A stretch of DNA of 64,000 nt, from positions 1-64,000 of the IMG/VR virus record IMGVR_UViG_3300006916_000041; one strand, given 5' to 3'. The position numbers and the translations under genes were made by a program. Shown here piece after piece: positions 23,889 through 31,180 of the stretch. A model generated the notes under the pieces. It had not been told where the DNA came from. It was given only the letters and a program-made list of their open reading frames with translations, and made no database searches. The stretch comes from a virus. The first letter of the stretch is position 1; the number at the start of each line of letters is the position of its first letter.

Positions 23889-23987
23889 ATGTTGAAATAC
23901 TTTTTAAAACTATTCACCACAGAAACACTTCCTAACGGTGTATTACACAGAGCCCATACAACAAAGTATGAGGACTTGTGTCAATGA
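23889..23987 (+). CDS. 32-residue small protein
   Basis: ATG with ACGGAGAC upstream; product LKYFLKLFTTETLPNGVLHR and a short tail. It overlaps the next frame (ATGA). Probably translated because it heads a tightly overlapping chain; unknown function. Confidence 0.5.
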   Translation: MLKYFLKLFTTETLPNGVLHRAHTTKYEDLCQ

Positions 23988-24070
23988 GCGAAATTTTTAC
24001 AGCAATAAGCATACTGGCAATTATTATCATAGGTTTTTATATAATTGCAGTAACGGAAATCAATAAATGA
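23984..24070 (+). CDS. 28-residue single-pass membrane peptide
   Basis: Overlaps its neighbours by four bases on each side (ATGA both times). The product is one membrane helix (FTAISILAIIIIGFYIIAV) with short polar ends. Confidence 0.5.
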   Translation: MSEIFTAISILAIIIIGFYIIAVTEINK

Positions 24071-24195
24071 TAGAAATTGTGGGATATTTTAAAGATAGAA
24101 TTGTATCACGTAAGTTTGATAATGTACTTGATGCTATAGACTTTAGAGATGATCTAGATGCTCAATATGCTAGAGTAGAATGGATTAAACTATGA
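24067..24195 (+). CDS. 42-residue small protein
   Basis: Overlaps both neighbours by four bases. Product MIEIVGYFKDRIVSRKF, then a helical acidic part (DNVLDAIDFRDDLDAQYARV). Unknown function. Confidence 0.5.
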   Translation: MIEIVGYFKDRIVSRKFDNVLDAIDFRDDLDAQYARVEWIKL

Positions 24196-24428
24196 AATGG
24201 TTAATTGTGTTCGTAATGTTGGAAGCAGAACCTTTTGCATTAAAGATGCTGCCATTTGAAACACAGAACGAATGCAAATCCTATATAAATGATCCTACTA
24301 ATAGTGACAGGCTTGCTATAGAAGTTATAGATGTAGCAGGATTCAACGATACAATACTAGATGTGGCTTGTATGCCTGCCAATAAGATCACAAAGGAAAT
24401 GTTAAATGAAACCCAATCTGAAGTTTGA
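24192..24428 (+). CDS. Small possibly exported protein
   Basis: A 78-residue protein with a hydrophobic start (KWLIVFVMLEAEPFALKML) and two Cys (NECKSYI, VACMPAN), suggesting a short signal-like segment and a disulfide-bonded periplasmic domain. Overlaps both neighbours. Function unknown. Confidence 0.6.
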   Translation: MKWLIVFVMLEAEPFALKMLPFETQNECKSYINDPTNSDRLAIEVIDVAGFNDTILDVACMPANKITKEMLNETQSEV

Positions 24429-24624
24429 ACTTAGTGTAAAAGACATTAATATTATTGAAACAGCATTGCGTAATAAAGTTGGACGTAGAAGCCAACGTAT
24501 AATCGAAGGAGAAGATCCTGAGATGTTACAAACTGAGGCAAAAGAAATATTAGACTTGTTAGGAAGATTGCATGATCAAAAAGCATGGTATCGTCCTAAA
24601 AATGGAGTATATGTAGGAGGCTAA
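24406..24624 (+). CDS. Small helical protein
   Basis: A 72-residue basic protein (KFELSVKDINIIETALRNKV, then QTEAKEILDLLGRLHDQKAW). Starts 22 bases inside the previous gene and ends four bases into the convergent lipase gene. Unknown function. Confidence 0.6.
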   Translation: MKPNLKFELSVKDINIIETALRNKVGRRSQRIIEGEDPEMLQTEAKEILDLLGRLHDQKAWYRPKNGVYVGG

Positions 24625-25379
24625 CACTGCTCTCTGATACGTTTTATATAGTTTGACATGCCGTGATCATAAATGCTGTCGAACCATTGACGCTTTTTAA
24701 AAGCAGCACGATATCCTCTGAATCTATCTTTGAATCTTTGCCATGCAGTTGCATTACGAATGTTACCATATGTGTTGATATAGTGTAAGTTACCTGCATG
24801 TTTATAGCACATAACTGCAAAAGGAACTCTTGGAACAATATCGTTGTTGTTTACAAACCTATACAGTGTAAATTTGCTGTTAAACTCTTTGACCCAACCG
24901 GGTGTGCCAACACGAGGACTACCATAATTATAACATATTGATCCTTGGGGCAATCTACTACAAGCAATAGTACTCATTGCTCCGCCTAAACTATGACCGC
25001 AAGTGTATGCTTGTGTGAACTTGCGTTTGATAATCCAGGCTTCAATTTGATCCCAAATATCATCAACCTCCGCTTTGAAACCTTTGTGTACACGACCTTT
25101 ACCTAACTCGTTGCGAACATGTAGTGCATTTAGATCCGCTTTGATATCGTTAAACTGTGTGGGCTCGGTACCTCTGAATGCCAGTACAATATAGTCGTTT
25201 TTACTCATACCATATGCTTGAGCACCATCAACATTGAAGTATTTGATATTTTTATAACCCATAGCAGAAGCTGTTTTTTTAAAAACTTTTTCTTCTTGAT
25301 AAGCAAGATTGGCTAACTCTGCAAAGTGTAGTGCATTATTATAACTAAATTCAACTTTTACGTTTACGTCCGTTACCAT
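24621..25379 (-). CDS. Class 3 lipase-like alpha/beta hydrolase
   Basis: A 252-residue hydrolase. The nucleophile elbow is CGHSLGGAMSTIACSR, preceded by DYIVLAFRGTEPTQFNDIKA and VHKGFKAEVDDIWDQI, and followed by YNYGSPRVGTPGWVKEF and RFVNNNDIVPRVPF with the catalytic Asp. These are the classic lipase-3 motifs. There is no signal peptide, so it would act in the cytoplasm or on the inner membrane. It overlaps the MscS-like gene upstream (same minus-strand transcript) by 29 bases. A membrane-lipid role near lysis is one idea. Confidence 0.85.
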   Translation of the reverse strand: MVTDVNVKVEFSYNNALHFAELANLAYQEEKVFKKTASAMGYKNIKYFNVDGAQAYGMSKNDYIVLAFRGTEPTQFNDIKADLNALHVRNELGKGRVHKGFKAEVDDIWDQIEAWIIKRKFTQAYTCGHSLGGAMSTIACSRLPQGSICYNYGSPRVGTPGWVKEFNSKFTLYRFVNNNDIVPRVPFAVMCYKHAGNLHYINTYGNIRNATAWQRFKDRFRGYRAAFKKRQWFDSIYDHGMSNYIKRIREQC

Positions 25380-25815
25380 TTTTAATCTCCTCTATAGCTT
25401 GTGAATTTTGATCAATTTTATTGTCTTGTACTCTGTCAATCAATGATTGAAGTTTTTCAGCTTTCTCAGCTTCAGTGTCTAAATGGAGATCTTTGTTGAT
25501 TACTTTTTCAAGTTTTAAAAATGGAATACGTTCATTGGGAACATAACGCCATGTATATCCTCTGTCACTGTATACGCCAAACACAGTTTCACTGAGTCCT
25601 ATTCTTACAATGAGTGCGTCATTACCGTCTAATATAACTGTATCACCTTCGTTGAAGGCTTTGTTCATTTTGAACATCATACCTTTTGCAATCTTAGTTG
25701 CAAAATCTTTAAACCATAGTGTTATGACTAAAACAAGTAATGCACTTATAAATGGCATTAATAAATTGGTGACTTCTAGGCCCACCTCGCCTGCGTTCAT
25801 TATTTCTGCGTCCAT
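25351..25815 (-). CDS. Small MscS-like membrane protein
   Basis: A 154-residue protein starting at the ATG complementary to 25813-25815, with GGAGAG upstream. One strong membrane helix (LMPFISALLVLVITLWFKD) is followed by an MscS-type beta domain: FNEGDTVILDGNDALIVRIG, LSETVFGVYSDRGY and YVPNERI. An acidic coiled-coil tail ends in a Lys/Arg-rich stretch. It lacks the other membrane helices of full MscS channels. A late octamer on the minus strand lies before it. Confidence 0.7.
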   Translation of the reverse strand: MDAEIMNAGEVGLEVTNLLMPFISALLVLVITLWFKDFATKIAKGMMFKMNKAFNEGDTVILDGNDALIVRIGLSETVFGVYSDRGYTWRYVPNERIPFLKLEKVINKDLHLDTEAEKAEKLQSLIDRVQDNKIDQNSQAIEEIKNGNGRKRKS

Positions 25816-25831
25816 GTTTTCTCTCCGTAAG

Positions 25832-25839
25832 TATTTATT
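25832..25839 (-). promoter_or_regulatory. Minus-strand late octamer AATAAATA
   Basis: TATTTATT on the given strand. A 16-base leader with GGAGAG leads to the MscS-like gene. It overlaps by two bases the -35 box of a plus-strand promoter, so early and late promoters diverge from one point. Confidence 0.6.
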
Positions 25840-25866
25840 GACAAACGAGTTAAATACGTGTACATT
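25838..25866 (+). promoter_or_regulatory. Sigma70-like promoter
   Basis: TTGACA (25838-25843), 17 bases, TACATT (25861-25866), followed by AAAAGG and the ATG at 25883. Confidence 0.7.
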
Positions 25867-25882
25867 AGACAAAAGGTATACC

Positions 25883-26092
25883 ATGTCACACAGCGTAGAA
25901 CAATTTTATAAAAAAGCAGAAGTGCTGCACTCAAAAGCACTTGAACTTCACAGAGAACGTTATCGTGTACAAGGAACGTATGATAAAGTTGCATGTCAAG
26001 CAATATTAGACGATATACGAGCTCTTGCTCATGACATACAACACGGACTAATCGATTTTGATATAGATTTTGGAAAAGGCATCAACAATTAA
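25883..26092 (+). CDS. Small helical protein
   Basis: A 69-residue protein starting after the promoter (the longer frame upstream lies inside the minus-strand gene). Product is helical with many His (VEQFYKKAEVLHSKALELHR, CQAILDDIRALAHDIQHG) and an acidic end. It overlaps the next gene by one base. Unknown function. Confidence 0.65.
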   Translation: MSHSVEQFYKKAEVLHSKALELHRERYRVQGTYDKVACQAILDDIRALAHDIQHGLIDFDIDFGKGINN

Positions 26093-26637
26093 TGAACATG
26101 CAAAAACAAATACTGGTTAGTCTTCCTACACTGGGAGATAACAATTTTAGAAAAAGTATTGTATACGTTGACGAACACAACGGCGACGGCGCACACGGAT
26201 GGATACTCAACAAAGAACTTGAACAACGTGTGAGTGTTAAATTGCGCAAAAGCATGCAATTGGCTATAAATGCTCCTATCTATTACGGCGGGCCTGTCGA
26301 GATAAACCAAGTTTATGTGATGCACAGTAGTGATATTATATTACCAACCAGTATTGAACTACAAGACAATTTAATTGTAACCAGAGACAAACAAATTATT
26401 AATTTGTTCAACAACAATCAATTTCCTCAGTATTGGAGAATAGTTGTAGGTCATTGCAGTTGGGGAGCTGGGCAGCTAGAAAGCGAAATGTTTGGCAGTA
26501 GAACAATGGGCAAAAGTTTGTGGACCAATCTTCCTTATCGTGAAGAATTGATATGGAATGTGAATCCTAACAATCAATGGGAACGAGGTATAGAAATGAG
26601 CGCCAACCAAAAAGTAAACGATTATCTCAATTTTTAA
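26092..26637 (+). CDS. YqgE/AlgH family protein (UPF0301)
   Basis: A 181-residue protein with the family pattern: ILVSLPTLGDNNFRKSIVYV, GAHGWILNKELEQRVSV, IYYGGPVEINQVYVMHSSD, and WRIVVGHCSWGAGQLESEMF followed by a closing W and Asn-rich end. YqgE/AlgH proteins are cytosolic proteins of poorly known function in proteobacteria, sometimes linked to transcription. I infer acquisition from a host. It starts within the stop of the preceding gene. Confidence 0.88.
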   Translation: MNMQKQILVSLPTLGDNNFRKSIVYVDEHNGDGAHGWILNKELEQRVSVKLRKSMQLAINAPIYYGGPVEINQVYVMHSSDIILPTSIELQDNLIVTRDKQIINLFNNNQFPQYWRIVVGHCSWGAGQLESEMFGSRTMGKSLWTNLPYREELIWNVNPNNQWERGIEMSANQKVNDYLNF

Positions 26638-26702
26638 ATCTGTTAGCGCACAACATTGTAACAATTTTGTAAATATATTGAAAGCAATTTATGGAGGCTG
26701 CT

Positions 26703-26921
26703 ATGGTTGCAAACAAACTGGCTCAACTCAGTGATGCAGAGTTGACACTAATGAAAAAAATCCTACATCGAGAATTTCTTAAAGAAGCAGATGAAAACAA
26801 AACTTGGAAAAACAAGAACCAATACGAAAGACCTTTTGCAAAAAGCAATGCATTGATTAAATGTTTGAGTGCAATCCAAGCACAACGAGACCTCAACAGA
26901 AAAATGGAAGTTCGCTGGTAA
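26703..26921 (+). CDS. Small basic helical protein
   Basis: ATG 26703 is chosen because GGAGG (26692-26696) precedes it; an earlier in-frame ATG at 26691 overlaps that site. The 72-residue product is helical and charged (NKLAQLSDAELTLMKKILHR, NALIKCLSAIQAQRDLNRKM). Unknown function. Confidence 0.6.
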   Translation: MVANKLAQLSDAELTLMKKILHREFLKEADENKTWKNKNQYERPFAKSNALIKCLSAIQAQRDLNRKMEVRW

Positions 26922-26923
26922 GT

Positions 26924-26931
26924 ATTAAATA
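26924..26931 (+). promoter_or_regulatory. Late promoter-like octamer ATTAAATA, leaderless type
   Basis: Five bases (CTAGT, the same five as before clpS) separate it from the ATG at 26937. The octamer differs from consensus at the first two positions. Confidence 0.55.
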
Positions 26932-26936
26932 CTAGT

Positions 26937-27512
26937 ATGAAGATTGTATACATACATGGCGCCACTGCAAGTGAGCGCAGTTTTGCATTTGTGCAAAAAA
27001 GCATCGGTGCTAAAAAACCCTTATACCTAAACTATGATAAAAGTACAACTGCAAAAGACAACTTGCAGGTCATGTATGACACACTAGAAAATGAAAAAGG
27101 ATCATTCTTTTACATTGTACACAGTTTGGGTGGCATATACGCAACATATTTGCAAAAACATTTTGAAGGTCGCAGCGTTGGGTGTGTTAGTCTTGCTACT
27201 CCTTTTGGTGGTAGTGAAATAGCCAGTTGGGGCAGCATGTTAAATCCTGGATATCAACTGTTCAGAGACATTGCTCCTACTAGCAGTTTTATACGAGACA
27301 GTAGACGCACACCAATCACAATACCTTGGACACAAGTACTAACCACTGTAGGAGATGTGCCTTGGCTCAGTGGTCGCAATGACGGTATAGTTACCTATAA
27401 AAGTATGACATGCAGAACAGATGTAGAATACGAACAAGTGGACCGCAATCATTATGAAATTGTTCTTAGTCAAAGAGCGGTTGACATTATCAAACAAAGG
27501 CTGTATAAATAA
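26937..27512 (+). CDS. Alpha/beta hydrolase, PGAP1/lipase-like
   Basis: A 191-residue hydrolase. The oxyanion region is YIHGATASERSFAFVQ, the nucleophile elbow is FYIVHSLGGIYATYLQK, and SLATPFGGSEIASWGSML follows as in PGAP1-like esterases. The likely acid is in GRNDGIVTYKSM and the His in RNHYEIVLS. It lacks a signal peptide. A leaderless late promoter precedes it and the tmRNA promoter lies in its last codons. Substrate unknown; with the lipase at 24621 it forms a second hydrolase in this section. Confidence 0.8.
   Translation: MKIVYIHGATASERSFAFVQKSIGAKKPLYLNYDKSTTAKDNLQVMYDTLENEKGSFFYIVHSLGGIYATYLQKHFEGRSVGCVSLATPFGGSEIASWGSMLNPGYQLFRDIAPTSSFIRDSRRTPITIPWTQVLTTVGDVPWLSGRNDGIVTYKSMTCRTDVEYEQVDRNHYEIVLSQRAVDIIKQRLYK
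27481..27511 (+). promoter_or_regulatory. Promoter of tmRNA, sigma70-like plus late octamer
   Basis: TTGACA (27481-27486), 17 bases, TATAAA (27504-27509). The -10 box is part of an exact TATAAATA late octamer (27504-27511). The tmRNA could therefore be made both early by host sigma factor and late by the phage factor. Confidence 0.7.
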
Positions 27513-27786
27513 ACTGTTAGCGTTGAAGCAACGTGGACACATACTGGACTGCGGGGCGGTACCGCACTCGTCCACCATAAGCACATTTAGATAAGTGTGT
27601 TTTTTATGGGCGAGAAATTAGGATCGACAGGTGTGAAAGTGAAGTGGAGTTAACCGGATGACTGCGTTATTAGTCAAAAATCACAATTGCAAATGACAAT
27701 CGTGCGCCAGAAATGGCACTAGCTGCCTAATTTAGGTAAGTAGGGGTTGGCAACGAACCTGGCAACAGAATCGTTGTACAAAAACC
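27513..27786 (+). ncRNA. ssrA: Circularly permuted (two-piece) tmRNA
   Basis: The acceptor piece comes first: T-stem TGCGG/CCGCA (27550-27554, 27562-27566), acceptor strand CTCGTCC (27567-27573), A and encoded CCA (27575-27577). A spacer hairpin follows (CACA/TGTG with T-run). The coding piece then begins with GGGCGAG (27608-27614), which pairs with CTCGTCC. The tag frame 27689-27730 reads ANDNRAPEMALAA and stop. This order is the one known from alphaproteobacteria, where an intervening loop is removed to give two RNAs. The T-loop reads GGCGGTA instead of the usual TTCRANN. The 5' border is estimated. tmRNA rescues stalled ribosomes and tags products for Clp proteases. Confidence 0.92.
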
Positions 27787-27803
27787 ACACCAGTGGTTTT
27801 TTT
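27781..27803 (+). terminator. Terminator of tmRNA
   Basis: AAAACCAC-ACCA-GTGGTTTT followed by a long T-rich stretch. Confidence 0.85.
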
Positions 27804-27835
27804 ATTTTTTACCATTGATTTTTCATACCAAATAT

Positions 27836-27843
27836 ATTAAATA
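27836..27843 (+). promoter_or_regulatory. Late promoter-like octamer ATTAAATA
   Basis: Same octamer as before the hydrolase at 26937. It precedes the leader with the attenuator-like hairpin of the porin-like gene. Confidence 0.35.
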
Positions 27844-27851
27844 TGTAGGAG

Positions 27852-27875
27852 CAGCCCACTATGGGTTGTTTTTTT
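27852..27875 (+). terminator. Attenuator-like hairpin before the outer-membrane gene
   Basis: CAGCCCA-CTA-TGGGTTG followed by seven T residues, 20 bases before the ATG at 27896. As a perfect intrinsic terminator located in a leader it could limit expression of the downstream gene or catch read-through from tmRNA. Confidence 0.6.
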
Positions 27876-27895
27876 ATAATAACAAGGAAAAAGAT

Positions 27896-28642
27896 ATGAG
27901 AAGTTTACTAGCAATCATATTTGCAACAGCATTTGCTACTACAGCATTTGGTGATGTTGCAGGCGAAGTAAGTTTAGACTTTGCTGAAACAGCTTCAGGC
28001 GACTGGGGCGGAACACTGGGTGTAGATGTTGATGTAACAGCCGCAGCTGGTGGTGTTGCACTAGGTTTTGAAGCTGCTGAAGGCGGTGACCTAACATTAG
28101 ATACATGGACTGTTGACACAGAGCTAAGTGGTCTTGGTGTTGCAATGGGCAACGACAATGGTGTATTTGTTGGAGCAGAAGGTGAGCAAACACTAGCAGC
28201 ACCAGCAATGACTGAGTCAGTAAAAGTAACTGTAGGTGATGCAGCCGTAGCAATGGGTTTCACTGATTGGAACAGTGACATCACAGACATCAGCAACATT
28301 CAAGGTAGCTATGCAATGGGTAATGTAACTGTTGCAGGCGACTACAACTTGGACAGTGAAGCTATGGTACTGGGTGCTGAGCATGCAGGTATTGCATTAG
28401 GTGCTGCCAACATAGGTGGTGCAATGACATATGACCTAGATGCAGAAAAATTTGCATTTGAAGGTGTTGCTAAAACAGGTGGAATCACAGCTTACCTAAA
28501 CGGTGATCAAGATGACGCACTACAAAACATTGGTGGTGAATATGCTTGGACATTAGGTGCAGCAGATGTAACAGCTGGTGCAGCATACAACTTTGATTCA
28601 GAAGAACTAACACCAACAGTTGGTCTAAGTTTCAGCTTCTAA
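27896..28642 (+). CDS. Outer-membrane beta-barrel (porin-like) protein
   Basis: A 248-residue protein with a signal peptide (RSLLAIIFATAFATTAFG, cleaved near DVAG) and a mature part of short alternating strands rich in Gly, Ala, Asp and Thr (VSLDFAETASGDWGGTLGVD, VTVAGDYNLDSEAMVLGAEH). It ends in GLSFSF, a terminal Phe as needed for BAM insertion. Late-encoded barrels could alter the host surface, for example to block superinfection or change uptake. AAGGAAAAAG is the binding site. Family not identified more closely. Confidence 0.75.
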   Translation: MRSLLAIIFATAFATTAFGDVAGEVSLDFAETASGDWGGTLGVDVDVTAAAGGVALGFEAAEGGDLTLDTWTVDTELSGLGVAMGNDNGVFVGAEGEQTLAAPAMTESVKVTVGDAAVAMGFTDWNSDITDISNIQGSYAMGNVTVAGDYNLDSEAMVLGAEHAGIALGAANIGGAMTYDLDAEKFAFEGVAKTGGITAYLNGDQDDALQNIGGEYAWTLGAADVTAGAAYNFDSEELTPTVGLSFSF

Positions 28643-28646
28643 GCTC

Positions 28647-28675
28647 TTGACTTTCAGTCATAAGTATACTATATT
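28647..28675 (+). promoter_or_regulatory. Sigma70-like promoter with inverted repeat at -10
   Basis: TTGACT (28647-28652), 17 bases, TATATT (28670-28675). The -10 box is centred in a near-perfect inverted repeat TATACTATATTATAGTATA, a possible operator. Confidence 0.7.
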
Positions 28676-28706
28676 ATAGTATAACAACAAGCGAAAGGAG
28701 CCAGCA

Positions 28707-28889
28707 ATGTTTGTAGGATACGAACCTTATATAGCTGTAGCAATTTGTTTATTTTGCACTTGGCTAGGTTACACACAAGGTAAACGTAACGGAATCGAAA
28801 GTACACTAGACGGTATGATTAGATTAAAACTACTGAAAGTACTTGATAATGGGGAAATTGTTGCTGGTTCTGATTTAAAACAAAAGTAG
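28707..28889 (+). CDS. Small single-pass membrane protein
   Basis: A 60-residue protein with one membrane helix near the N-terminus (YIAVAICLFCTWLGYTQG) and a soluble tail (LKLLKVLDNGEIVAGSDLKQ). AAAGGAGCC precedes the ATG. Unknown function. Confidence 0.65.
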   Translation: MFVGYEPYIAVAICLFCTWLGYTQGKRNGIESTLDGMIRLKLLKVLDNGEIVAGSDLKQK

Positions 28890-28940
28890 TTTGAAAAGAA
28901 CCACTAGCGGATTCGAGACAAGACATAAGTAATTACAGTA

Positions 28941-28967
28941 CAACACCTGCACCAGTTGCAGGTGTTG
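28941..28967 (+). terminator. Strong hairpin without T-run
   Basis: An 11-bp perfect stem CAACACCTGCA/TGCAGGTGTTG with loop CCAGT, between the small membrane gene and the CHAP lipoprotein gene. It may terminate transcription or shape the mRNA end. Confidence 0.6.
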
Positions 28968-28985
28968 TCATGAGTGAGAGAAGTG

Positions 28986-29495
28986 ATGCAACTTAAAAGT
29001 GTACTAGCAGTTGTTCTTGCGGTGTCTGCTTGCGGCCCTACTATAACTGTTGATGGTAAATCGATACCCAATGCACCTGGTCATGTAGTAACTGCTATAG
29101 ACAAATACGGTTTAAACGAATACCAAAATAGAACTGAAATCAAAGAATATACTGGCATAGATCCTAAACATTACGAATGGTGTGCTGCATTTGTGAATGC
29201 AGTATTGCGTGAAAGCGATATACCAGGCAGCGAAAGTGTGAGCGAATATCCACTGATGGCCCGTAGTTTTTTAAAATGGGGCGAACCTGTAACAGGTGAT
29301 CCGGAGGCAGGAGATATTGTTGTATTTCCTAGAGGAGAACAAGGCTGGAAAGGACATGTGGGTTTTTATGTTGGCACTGAATTTAAAAATGATCGAAAAT
29401 ACTATCGCATACTAGGCGGAAATCAAAGTAATATGGTAAACATTGAACTTTATCCTGCCAATCGAGCACTTGGAATACGCAGACAAAATAAATAG
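28986..29495 (+). CDS. Lipoprotein with CHAP-type (TIGR02594) peptidase domain
   Basis: A 169-residue protein. ATG 28986 gives a lipoprotein signal (LKSVLAVVLAVSAC, lipobox ending at Cys14). The mature domain shows EWCAAFVNAVLRESDIPG with the catalytic Cys, GDIVVFPRGEQGWKGHVGFY with the His, and YYRILGGNQSNMVNIELYP. These match the CHAP/NlpC-like TIGR02594 family that cuts peptide bonds in the cell wall. Anchored in the outer membrane, it could open peptidoglycan during lysis or entry. Its stop overlaps the next late octamer. Confidence 0.82.
   Translation: MQLKSVLAVVLAVSACGPTITVDGKSIPNAPGHVVTAIDKYGLNEYQNRTEIKEYTGIDPKHYEWCAAFVNAVLRESDIPGSESVSEYPLMARSFLKWGEPVTGDPEAGDIVVFPRGEQGWKGHVGFYVGTEFKNDRKYYRILGGNQSNMVNIELYPANRALGIRRQNK
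29487..29494 (+). promoter_or_regulatory. Late promoter octamer AATAAATA, leaderless type
   Basis: Five bases (GTTGT) before the ATG at 29500. Confidence 0.7.
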
Positions 29496-29499
29496 TTGT

Positions 29500-29841
29500 A
29501 TGTTAACATGGTTTAAGACAGAACCCATTGATTGGAGCGACATTGAACGATTGGAACAGCGAATACGTGATATTCGAAGGCGCATCAGGCAAGCGAAAGG
29601 TACACAGAAGCAATTTCTTCCCCCACCGAGGATGGACACACAAAAAACAATCGAATCCTTACGCAACAAAAGTGCTAACCTTAGAACAAGTCTTAGAGAA
29701 GGAAAAGAGATACTTCCAAGCCCTAGCCAAGACCAACAAAACTTTCAAAGAAAAAGAAAAGAAACAGAAACGCAAAAAAGAACCGCAACCGGAGCAACCT
29801 GTGAAGACCTCAAAACAAAACTCCTCAAGAGAAAAAACTAA
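29500..29841 (+). CDS. Basic protein of uncertain reading frame
   Basis: The frame from ATG 29500 (113 residues, MLTWFKTEPIDWSDIERLEQ, then Arg/Lys-rich) fits the late promoter and uses AGA, AGT and CTT codons like its neighbours. A second long frame, 29528-29854 (TTG start only), overlaps it almost fully and encodes a protein with more aromatic residues (NDWNSEYVIFEG, RSNFFPHRGWTHKK, VLTLEQVLEKEKRYFQALAK). Only one is likely to be the main product, unless a frameshift joins them. I favour the ATG frame, with low certainty. Confidence 0.5.
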   Translation: MLTWFKTEPIDWSDIERLEQRIRDIRRRIRQAKGTQKQFLPPPRMDTQKTIESLRNKSANLRTSLREGKEILPSPSQDQQNFQRKRKETETQKRTATGATCEDLKTKLLKRKN

Positions 29842-29856
29842 GATCCCCTTTTAAAA

Positions 29857-29864
29857 ACTAAATA
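29857..29864 (+). promoter_or_regulatory. Late promoter-like octamer ACTAAATA, leadered
   Basis: Followed by a 19-base leader with TAGGAGTATAACC before the ATG at 29884. Confidence 0.5.
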
Positions 29865-29883
29865 GTAGTATAGGAGTATAACC

Positions 29884-31176
29884 ATGGCTGCAAACGGAAT
29901 ATCTACTTTAACAGGTGGAACAGACATTGAAAATAAAGAAACTAGACAGATAGCAAAACTCAACATTGCCCAAGCAAAACGCAGAGGACAAGTAGTTGCA
30001 GTTGACGGAACTATCACTGGCACAAATGACAGTACCAAACCTTATTTTAGATACTGGAATACCTATGACCGTTTGTACCTCCAAGGTCCTTACAACATTG
30101 CAGAAAATTTAACTTTTAACAGTCAGCCACACAGACCGTGGGTAAGCAATGCCGGTGGTGTTGTGCTTGCCGTTCCCACAGTGAACAGTCAAACTGATGC
30201 ACCTAGCCAACCAACAATTACAGGTACATATGATGTGCTAGCAGCCGCACTCACTGTAACTATCGACGGAACCACATACACATTGGGCGTTGATAGTGAA
30301 CTCACAGTAGACGGCGGCGGCAACTGGACACTGGACTTGGATGGGTCAGCACAAACACTGGCATTTGAATCAACATTTGATGTTGTAGTTAACACAGATG
30401 GTATAGTAGACACAACCACAAATGAGATTGCAACAGGCAGTGAAATTGCTACAATTATCGCTGATGCTAGTACCAGCTTGCAGATTTGGTATGATGGTAG
30501 TGACATTACACAATTCCAGCCAACCAATCCAAGTGATGGTCAAACTATCACACAGTGGAATGACAAATCAGACTTTGCACACAATGCTAACCCAATTGGT
30601 GGTGCTACATACAGACCGACATATGAAACTAACGAACTCAACAGTTTGAGTGTTGTACAATTTGATGGTGTTGATGATTGCTTGAGTGTGAATCCATTTA
30701 CACAAATTGCAGGTGCTGGTGCATTTACTATCTTTATGGTAGCCAAAACAACTGATATCGCAAACGCTCAGGTATTTGGAGCAACCAACAATCTAGACTT
30801 GAAAATCGAACTTGTTAACAGCGGCGGAACTCATTATTACTGCACAAGAGTAAATGGCGGCACTGGTGTAAGCACGGTAGCAGCAGACACAAATTATCAT
30901 ATTTTAACACTGGTGTATAACGGTAACGGTGTAGGTAATAGTGGAAAAGTTCAATTCAGACATGACAAAGTTGCACAAACCTTGAACTTTACGGGAACTG
31001 TTAACAGCACCACAGTTGGTAGTAACACAACTTACTATTTTGGTTGTGCTGGCGGCGGCGTTGGACATTTACAAGGTAGTATGGCAGAAGTACTGATGTT
31101 TAACAGAGCATTAAACTCAACAGAACTAGACGATGTTGAACAGTATCTCAACACACACTGGGCACTAGGATTATAA
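29884..31176 (+). CDS. Virion protein with LamG/concanavalin-like domain
   Basis: A 430-residue protein. The N-terminal 110 residues (ANGISTLTGGTDIENKETRQ, AKLNIAQAKRRGQ, YFRYWNTYDRLYLQGPYNI) look like an attachment module. A Thr/Asp-rich beta region follows. The C-terminal 230 residues form a LamG-like jelly roll: LQIWYDGSDITQFQ, ITQWNDKSDFAHNA, VVQFDGVDDCLSVN, FTIFMVAKTTD and GSMAEVLMFNRALNSTELDD with the final YLNTHWAL. Such domains bind glycans. A receptor-binding or fibre-associated role is likely. Confidence 0.78.
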   Translation: MAANGISTLTGGTDIENKETRQIAKLNIAQAKRRGQVVAVDGTITGTNDSTKPYFRYWNTYDRLYLQGPYNIAENLTFNSQPHRPWVSNAGGVVLAVPTVNSQTDAPSQPTITGTYDVLAAALTVTIDGTTYTLGVDSELTVDGGGNWTLDLDGSAQTLAFESTFDVVVNTDGIVDTTTNEIATGSEIATIIADASTSLQIWYDGSDITQFQPTNPSDGQTITQWNDKSDFAHNANPIGGATYRPTYETNELNSLSVVQFDGVDDCLSVNPFTQIAGAGAFTIFMVAKTTDIANAQVFGATNNLDLKIELVNSGGTHYYCTRVNGGTGVSTVAADTNYHILTLVYNGNGVGNSGKVQFRHDKVAQTLNFTGTVNSTTVGSNTTYYFGCAGGGVGHLQGSMAEVLMFNRALNSTELDDVEQYLNTHWALGL

Positions 31177-31180
31177 TTGA

